A stretch of DNA of 7,416 bases from Thermoplasmata archaeon (GTDB lineage Archaea > Thermoplasmatota > Thermoplasmata > Thermoplasmatales > Thermoplasmataceae), in NCBI GenBank assembly GCA_021799315.1, contig JAJZAR010000074.1:1-7416 (forward strand). Reading direction: 5' to 3'. Within the stretch, counting starts at the first letter, position 1, and the number at the start of each line of letters is the position of its first letter. Below the pieces are notes generated by a model. It saw only the letters and a program-made list of their open reading frames with translations. It searched no databases and had not been told where the DNA came from. This document shows, in pieces, positions 1 through 3,489 of this stretch. The position numbers and the translations under genes are program-made.

Positions 1-973
1 AGTAACCAACACTTGTAAGATAGAAGTACCAGAATAGGCCAGATGACAGGGCTGCTGCAATGACAATGGGGACAAATACTGAGGAAAAAACATCTGAAAT
101 TCTCTGTATCTTGGCTCTTCCTGATATGGCACGCTGGATGAGTTCATATATCTGGCTGACAGTACTGTCTTTCCCCGTCCTTGAAACTGTTATTTTAATC
201 AGTCCATTCAAGTTCATTGTTCCAGATGACACTTCCTGACTTACTGTTCTGAGTACAGGTTCCTGCTCGCCGGTGAGCATGGATTCATCAACCTCACTCT
301 CTCCTTCTAAAATCTCTCCATCGACAGGTATGGTTTCACCTGGTTTCACAAGAATTCTATCTCCCTGTTTGATTTCATCAGTTTTTCTATCAATTACTTC
401 TCCATTTTCTGAGATAAAATGAGTTTTATTGGGTATGAGCGAGAGTAGTTTACTCGCGGCTCTGTTAGCCCTTGTTTTGGTCAGGGTTTCAATGAAACTT
501 CCCGTGAGTATAAGGGTTATTATAAACGCTGACGCATCAAAGAACACAGCAGCCCCAGGTATTGCTCCTGGAAAGAACGTTACAAAAGTTGAAAATGTAA
601 ATGCTGTGAGCGTACCCATTGAAATCAATAGGTCCATATTCCCGGTTTTGCTCCTTATTGCGTGATAAGCACCCTCATAGAATCCGAAGCCAGAATAGAA
701 TTGAACAGGTAGTGTTATGAGAAACAGGATGAAATTCTTTACGAACAGATCATATAACGATGAGGGCGGGACAGCATAGTTGATGACTATAATCGGAATT
801 GCCAAAGACCATCCCAGTATAAGGCGCTTCTTAAGACGTTTAGCCTCTTTCTCCGGAGAGCTGTATTTTTGCATACATGTCTTTGAGCAGAAATAGTATG
901 TTTGACCATCTATCACTGCTTTTAGATCTGTATCTTCTGGAACGAACATTCCACAAACTGGGTCTGTTGGCAT
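1..973 (-). CDS. copA: Copper-type P1B ATPase with N-terminal YHS domain, N-terminal 324 residues (3' part outside window)
   Basis: Membrane pump that would export copper (possibly silver) from the cytoplasm using ATP. Read on the minus strand from the ATG at 973-971, the protein opens with a YHS/TRASH-like metal-binding domain (about residues 4-40: DPVCGM at 4-9, with Cys7, Cys29 and Cys33) in place of the usual CxxC heavy-metal domain. Hydrophobic segments lie near residues 52-68, 77-95, 115-135, 141-163 and 296-320, the pattern of P1B pumps. The actuator domain is clear: PGETIPVDG at 211-219 and the dephosphorylation motif ESMLTGE at 230-236. The CPC-type transport site, the DKTGT phosphorylation site and the nucleotide-binding domain would lie past the left edge, so metal specificity cannot be read. 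The start is supported by DPVCGM lying directly after it and by a near-perfect Shine-Dalgarno. It is divergent from the TRASH-domain regulator at 1205, as in archaeal cop loci. The family is secure; copper as substrate is inferred. Confidence 0.93.
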   Translation of the reverse strand, partial: MPTDPVCGMFVPEDTDLKAVIDGQTYYFCSKTCMQKYSSPEKEAKRLKKRLILGWSLAIPIIVINYAVPPSSLYDLFVKNFILFLITLPVQFYSGFGFYEGAYHAIRSKTGNMDLLISMGTLTAFTFSTFVTFFPGAIPGAAVFFDASAFIITLILTGSFIETLTKTRANRAASKLLSLIPNKTHFISENGEVIDRKTDEIKQGDRILVKPGETIPVDGEILEGESEVDESMLTGEQEPVLRTVSQEVSSGTMNLNGLIKITVSRTGKDSTVSQIYELIQRAISGRAKIQRISDVFSSVFVPIVIAAALSSGLFWYFYLTSVGY

Positions 974-976
974 AAG

Positions 977-986
977 ATCACTTCCT
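977..986 (-). promoter_or_regulatory. Strong Shine-Dalgarno of the copper ATPase
   Basis: On the minus strand GGAAGTGATC matches GGAGGTGATC, the complement of the archaeal 16S rRNA 3' end, at 9 of 10 positions. Its GGAAG core lies 8 nt before the ATG. It fixes the start codon at 973. Confidence 0.75.
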
Positions 987-994
987 GTATTCTC

Positions 995-1006
995 TATATT
1001 TTAAAT
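995..1006 (-). promoter_or_regulatory. Candidate TATA box of the copper ATPase
   Basis: Minus-strand ATTTAAAATATA is the best archaeal TATA-like element upstream of the pump. Its centre is about 27 nt from the ATG, which would put transcription start almost on the start codon and conflict with the strong Shine-Dalgarno. A weaker element (AATTTAGT, around 1015-1022) would allow a leader of about 20 nt. Confidence 0.45.
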
Positions 1007-1150
1007 GGGTTCTACTAAATTCTTCCTTATGATTGGTGCTACAAAAGTAGAACGATGTATTCTGAAAATTGCTTTTTGTATCTGCACTTCTATCTACTTT
1101 CATCCCACGAATTACGTCTGTTGACATAATATTAGATAGTATTTTACGCT

Positions 1151-1160
1151 ATATTAAACC
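1151..1160 (+). promoter_or_regulatory. Candidate TATA box of the copper regulator
   Basis: ATATTAAACC resembles an archaeal TATA box and would place transcription start near 1180, giving a leader of about 25 nt. A second AT-rich element (TAATGTTAAAGG, 1171-1182) would instead give a nearly leaderless mRNA. The absence of a good Shine-Dalgarno before 1205 favours the second. Confidence 0.35.
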
Positions 1161-1204
1161 ACACAATACATAATGTTAAAGGACTAGTTGTTATTTTGTA
1201 CAAT

Positions 1205-1735
1205 ATGAGAAAAAATATTTCAGAATTAGAACAGAGACTCATATTTATTCTAAAGAAGAATTCCAGAATGAGTACGTTGGAAATAGCTGATGAGCTGGGC
1301 GTGAGCAGGGCTACTGCGAAGAAAACCATGGATTCACTCATAAATACTGGTAGAATAAAGAAATTCACCATACTCCTCGACGAAGAAGAAAAAGACCTTG
1401 GGCTGGTATATACAGATAATATTGAAAGTATACCGAAAAATCTTGTTTTAGAGCACTTCAAGCTTATCAATAATTCTTATGTTGCCGTGATGTATTTCGA
1501 AGATATCCTCAAGGTTGAGAATTTGGATATAAAACGAGTTGAGATAGCTAAATCGAGAAAGACAAATGAAAATAGCATAAGAGCCAATAACATTCATTGC
1601 GACTACTGCCATGCTGAAATAAAAGAAAGGCCCATAGTATTGGAAATTGGCAAGAAAACGTATTACGCCTGCTGTCCCAATTGTGAAAGAGATCTCAGGA
1701 AAAGGATAGAAATGACTGAAGATGAATCACAGTGA
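1205..1735 (+). CDS. copR: Lrp/AsnC-type helix-turn-helix regulator with C-terminal TRASH domain, probable copper-responsive regulator
   Basis: Probable DNA-binding metal sensor controlling the divergent copper pump. Taking the ATG at 1205, the protein has 176 residues. Residues 5-60 form a winged helix of Lrp/AsnC type (SELEQRLIFILKKNSRMSTL, then IADELGVSRATAKKTMDSL as the helix-turn-helix, then GRIKKFTILL). The middle part (about 65-128) is a short linker or effector-like region. The C-terminus (about 130-167) is a TRASH metal-binding domain with Cys132-x2-Cys135 and Cys156, Cys157, Cys160, close in pattern to the cysteine knuckle of archaeal CopR proteins. The ORF can also open at TTG 1196 (three residues longer); ATG is preferred because neither start has a clear Shine-Dalgarno and ATG is the usual choice. 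Whether it represses or activates cannot be told from sequence. No separate small TRASH chaperone gene is present between it and the pump. Confidence 0.88.
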   Translation: MRKNISELEQRLIFILKKNSRMSTLEIADELGVSRATAKKTMDSLINTGRIKKFTILLDEEEKDLGLVYTDNIESIPKNLVLEHFKLINNSYVAVMYFEDILKVENLDIKRVEIAKSRKTNENSIRANNIHCDYCHAEIKERPIVLEIGKKTYYACCPNCERDLRKRIEMTEDESQ

Positions 1736-1802
1736 ACCTATCTGATACAATTCTTATCAAACTGTAATGTGTATGATTGTATTTTGATCATTGTGAAAGT
1801 TC

Positions 1803-1814
1803 ATAATTAAATAA
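1803..1814 (+). promoter_or_regulatory. Candidate TATA box of the 128-residue protein gene
   Basis: ATAATTAAATAA is centred about 39 nt before the ATG at 1847, which predicts a transcription start near 1834 and a leader of about 13 nt. That leader would just include the GAGGT ribosome-binding site. The preceding stretch (1736-1800) contains a weak TGATA/TATCA stem-loop (1743-1759) followed by T-rich sequence, possibly the end of the regulator transcript. Confidence 0.5.
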
Positions 1815-1835
1815 GAAGACACACTTATTGTTATA

Positions 1836-1840
1836 GAGGT
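1836..1840 (+). promoter_or_regulatory. Shine-Dalgarno of the 128-residue protein gene
   Basis: GAGGT lies 6 nt before the ATG at 1847, matching the core of the archaeal anti-Shine-Dalgarno. It supports both the gene and this start. Confidence 0.6.
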
Positions 1841-1846
1841 TATATC

Positions 1847-2233
1847 ATGCAAGACGGAACGACTCCTGAAAAGTATTCTGAGAAATACATTATTAGGAGT
1901 GGCATATTAAATGGAACAGACATCCCGGCCGGAAAAGGTAGCATTACTGTGGACCGTAGCCTATCAAGAACCTTGGAGGGCAAGTTGCTGGTTCTTGATC
2001 TTTCATTGAGAAAGGGTCCCTGCCCGGATGATATGTGCCAGATAAACATGGATGTAGACGCCAAAATCGTTCAAAAAGCCAAAAGGGATACTGACAATGA
2101 TCCGCAAGAGCATGGGTTTTCATTGGCCATAGATAGAGAAGTCTTCCGGTCTATAGATAGGGGAAGAGAACACATCATTATCAAAGGAAAAGCATCAAGC
2201 GTAACAGTAAAGGGATTCTCATTTACCAACTGA
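1847..2233 (+). CDS. Uncharacterised 128-residue protein next to the copper locus
   Basis: I do not recognise this protein. It is 128 residues, soluble, with no signal peptide or membrane segment. Its pattern of short alternating hydrophobic runs (KYIIRSGIL at 13-21, KLLVLDLSL at 46-54, HIIIKGKASSVTVKGFSF at 109-126) suggests a mainly beta fold. It contains only two cysteines, in GPCPDDMC (Cys59 and Cys64); with the nearby Met63 and Met68 these could bind metal or form a disulfide, but there is no recognised metal-site motif. A long charged stretch (KAKRDTDNDPQEH, 77-89) looks like an exposed loop. It has its own TATA box and Shine-Dalgarno and lies 111 nt downstream of the copper regulator on the same strand, so it is probably a separate transcript. 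The antisense frames over the same stretch lack such signals. The gene is likely real; any link to copper rests on position alone. Confidence 0.8.
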   Translation: MQDGTTPEKYSEKYIIRSGILNGTDIPAGKGSITVDRSLSRTLEGKLLVLDLSLRKGPCPDDMCQINMDVDAKIVQKAKRDTDNDPQEHGFSLAIDREVFRSIDRGREHIIIKGKASSVTVKGFSFTN

Positions 2234-2274
2234 ATTGTTGCTTGTAACGTCGTTTTCCGTATATTAAGACGCAT

Positions 2275-2294
2275 CCTTTTCAGAAACGAAAAGG
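2275..2294. other. 7-bp hairpin in the 2234-2465 gap, possible transcript-end structure
   Basis: CCTTTTC (2275-2281) pairs perfectly with GAAAAGG (2288-2294) across a 6-nt loop, 41 nt past the stop of the 128-residue protein. No T-run follows on the plus strand, so it is not a bacterial-style terminator; it may stabilise the 3' end of that mRNA. Elsewhere in the 232-bp gap I see no supported gene or RNA. Confidence 0.35.
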
Positions 2295-2465
2295 CTTGAA
2301 CATGTTATTCAGGTGTTTCTCCATAGTAATGTGTCCGAAAAATGGTAAGCGAAACATCGACTTAAGCGATCTGGTATTTACTATTCAACCCTTTCAAACT
2401 CATTGATAATGGGTAACTCAACACAACTCGCAGCGATGTAAGAACAGAATCACATTTGTACAGAA

Positions 2466-2555
2466 TGCCGGGATTGGGGATCGAACCCAAGACCTCCGGA
2501 TTTCTCAGATATTATTCTTATGAGTCCGGCGCTCCACCTACTAAGCCACCCCGGC
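2466..2555 (-). tRNA. Elongator tRNA-Met (anticodon CAU) with a 17-nt intron
   Basis: The minus strand folds into a full cloverleaf. Acceptor GCCGGGG pairs with TCCCGGC, with discriminator A73. The D stem is GCTT/GAGC with GG in the loop, the anticodon stem is CCGGA/TCCGG with loop CTCATAA, the variable loop is five nt (AGGTC), and the T arm is TTGGG-TTCGATC-CCCAA. The anticodon is CAT. The G1-C72 pair argues against an initiator tRNA, and the overall sequence fits archaeal elongator Met better than the CAU-decoding Ile tRNA. The mature length is 73 nt without CCA, so CCA is added after transcription. Exons are 2555-2519 and 2501-2466. The 5' end is 15 nt downstream of the S3Ae stop codon, so the tRNA may be cotranscribed with that gene or use a promoter inside its 3' end (an AT-rich AAAAATATAATTT lies at about 2612-2624). 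Reading this tRNA as protein produces a false ORF on the plus strand. Confidence 0.95.
2502..2518 (-). other. tRNA-Met intron (canonical 37/38 position) with bulge-helix-bulge splice motif
   Basis: The intron is the 17-nt AGAATAATATCTGAGAA. The splice motif is complete: outer helix CCGGA/TCCGG, central 4-bp helix between exon CTCA (32-35) and intron TGAG, and 3-nt bulges TAA and AAA. Cutting each bulge after its second nucleotide releases exactly these 17 nt and rejoins A37 to A38. The inner part of the intron has only two possible pairs (GA/TC) around a 6-nt loop. A tRNA-splicing endonuclease would process it. Confidence 0.92.
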
Positions 2556-2557
2556 AT

Positions 2558-2566
2558 AAAAAAAAA
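2558..2566 (-). terminator. T9 tract between S3Ae and tRNA-Met, possible archaeal terminator
   Basis: Nine consecutive T residues on the minus strand start 5 nt after the S3Ae stop codon and end 2 nt before the first base of the tRNA. Archaeal RNA polymerase terminates at such T-runs without needing a hairpin. If it stops here, the tRNA needs its own promoter; if it reads through, the tract is a leader cut by RNase P. Confidence 0.45.
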
Positions 2567-2570
2567 GGGG

Positions 2571-3212
2571 TTATTGGGCAGGGACTTCTTCTACTTTCTC
2601 GTCTGGGACTGAGAAATTATATTTTTCGCCAGTACTTATTAATACAGACTTTCTCAGTTCGAGTTTCTTCAAGGGATAAATATCCTTAACGCCATTCAAT
2701 ATTTCTGCTACGGACTCATCCTCCATAACAAAACGAGCAAACTCGAAATAGTCCATGTTCTTTGTTCTCTCTTCAACCAGTTCAGTTATCTTATTCCTCA
2801 GTTCAGAGCTTTTGTTGGCAGTCAGTTTATTATCAGTTATAGCGACGATCTTTAGTACAAATTCATAGGCATCTGTAGTTTTTATTGTTTTCACAATATC
2901 TATTCTCTCCTTTCGTCTTCTGACCATTCTTCTGACGTAATCATCGTTAACCGCGTGACCTATGAATATTGTTGTGCATTTTGTGCCTATAGTATCAACA
3001 ATTCTAAACCTCAATTTGGCATTTGACTTCTTAAAATTTCCTGAAAATTCTGATATGGGTAATTCAATAATTCTCCCATTAAGACCCTCAGCACCAGTGC
3101 TAACTGCCATTGCAATCTCTTTACCGCCAAGTTGGCTTGGGGCCATGATTCTGTACCACTTCTTCTCTTTCCACTTGTCCTTTGCTCTTTTTTGTGATCT
3201 TTCTCCTGCCAT
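2571..3212 (-). CDS. rps3ae: Small-subunit ribosomal protein S3Ae (eS1)
   Basis: Component of the archaeal and eukaryotic 30S/40S ribosomal subunit, absent from bacteria. The 213-residue product has the expected length for an archaeal S3Ae and the family's opening: a basic N-terminal tail followed by KWKEKKWYRIMAPSQLGGKE (13-32), the conserved K-W-x-x-K-K-W-Y...AP...G block. The basic segment RRMVRRRKERID (about 94-105) is typical of its rRNA-binding core. The C-terminus ends in an acidic tail (DEKVEEVPAQ). The start is supported by GAGGG (3218-3222), five nt before the ATG. The gene is followed after 15 nt by tRNA-Met and preceded by a 277-bp gap after the mannosidase gene, with its own TATA element, so it is likely transcribed independently of that gene. 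Confidence 0.97.
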   Translation of the reverse strand: MAGERSQKRAKDKWKEKKWYRIMAPSQLGGKEIAMAVSTGAEGLNGRIIELPISEFSGNFKKSNAKLRFRIVDTIGTKCTTIFIGHAVNDDYVRRMVRRRKERIDIVKTIKTTDAYEFVLKIVAITDNKLTANKSSELRNKITELVEERTKNMDYFEFARFVMEDESVAEILNGVKDIYPLKKLELRKSVLISTGEKYNFSVPDEKVEEVPAQ

Positions 3213-3217
3213 TAAAT

Positions 3218-3222
3218 CCCTC
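3218..3222 (-). promoter_or_regulatory. Shine-Dalgarno of S3Ae
   Basis: Minus-strand GAGGG ends 5 nt before the ATG at 3212-3210 and fixes that start. Confidence 0.6.
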
Positions 3223-3228
3223 TAAAGG

Positions 3229-3390
3229 TTAAACTTCTAAGTCTGTCGAAATGCTAGATTTAAAGTTAAATGTTTCGATTTCTCGGCATTGGTTTTCATT
3301 CGTCCATAGGCAAAGTAATCTATTCGGCTCCTCACAAATGATATTCCTTAGTTTTGTATGGATACTCAGATCACTCGAATCAACACTCAT
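3229..3390 (-). CDS. Doubtful 53-residue ORF upstream of S3Ae
   Basis: An ATG at 3390-3388 opens a 53-codon frame ending at TAA 16 nt before the S3Ae start. The product (MSVDSSDLSIHTKLRNIICE at the N-terminus; cysteines at 19, 27 and 35) resembles nothing I know. The frame is open further upstream, to a stop at about 3459, but without a usable start. There is no Shine-Dalgarno, and the likely S3Ae TATA box lies inside it. Against it, the opposite strand is also open over much of this stretch. In some other archaea the small KEOPS subunit Pcc1 neighbours S3Ae, but I cannot see Pcc1 features here. This is probably a chance ORF. Confidence 0.2.
   Translation of the reverse strand: MSVDSSDLSIHTKLRNIICEEPNRLLCLWTNENQCREIETFNFKSSISTDLEV
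3257..3273 (-). promoter_or_regulatory. Candidate TATA region of S3Ae
   Basis: Minus-strand ACATTTAACTTTAAATC contains two overlapping TATA-like words, preceded by CGAA, which could serve as part of a B-recognition element. It predicts transcription start near 3236 and a leader of about 23 nt that includes the GAGGG Shine-Dalgarno. Confidence 0.5.
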
Positions 3391-3473
3391 TTTGAAAGTT
3401 AGGAATATAATAGGAATTTGGTTTTGTACAGAAACGTCAATGTACTGTGAACTTGCTTATCATATTCTAATTC

Positions 3474-3485
3474 CTTATTAATAAG
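3474..3485. repeat. 12-bp perfect palindrome just past the mannosidase stop
   Basis: CTTATTAATAAG is fully self-complementary and begins 4 nt after the TAA of the mannosidase gene. It may end or protect that transcript, or bind a dimeric protein. It could be chance in AT-rich DNA. The rest of the 3213-3489 gap holds only the S3Ae promoter and the doubtful ORF. Confidence 0.3.
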
Positions 3486-3489
3486 CGGG

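Larger units (their letters stand above)
974..1204. promoter_or_regulatory. Divergent control region of the copper pump and its regulator
   Basis: This 231-bp gap contains the outward promoters of both genes. Possible operator elements are a 7-bp inverted repeat, CTATCTA (1090-1096) against TAGATAG (1133-1139), about 43 bp centre to centre, and a compact palindrome CTACAAAAGTAG (1039-1050). A shared TCTAC word occurs at 1011-1015 and 1093-1097 on the plus strand and at 1047-1051 on the minus strand. Archaeal TRASH-domain Lrp-type regulators act on the pump promoter they sit beside, so binding here is expected; which of these words is the operator is a guess. Confidence 0.45.

Noticed and set aside
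429..665. Plus-strand ORF of 78 codons inside the copper ATPase
   Set aside because: It is antisense to well-conserved transmembrane and actuator sequence of the pump and has no ribosome-binding site.
1144..1470. Minus-strand ORF of 108 codons over the copper regulator
   Set aside because: It lies opposite the helix-turn-helix coding sequence; composition is serine and phenylalanine rich, as expected for an antisense shadow.
2234..2465. Possible C/D-box guide RNA or other small RNA in this gap
   Set aside because: No pair of proper C (RTGATGA) and D (CTGA) boxes with internal C'/D' spacing was found on either strand.
2456..2689. Plus-strand ORF of 77 codons beginning MYRMPGLGIEPKTSGF
   Set aside because: It reads through the antisense of the tRNA-Met gene and the end of S3Ae. 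The GIEPKTS string is the familiar false protein from reading a tRNA T arm.
1195..3433. TTTGTACA at 1195-1202, 2455-2462 and 3423-3430, the last two extended to TTTGTACAGAA
   Set aside because: The positions relative to genes differ (before the regulator start, just past the tRNA 3' end, inside a gap), and such short words recur by chance in AT-rich DNA. No tRNA-derived att repeat was found to support integration.
3251..3481. Plus-strand ORF of 76 codons in the gap before S3Ae
   Set aside because: No Shine-Dalgarno, aromatic-rich unrecognisable product, and it overlaps the S3Ae promoter on the other strand.
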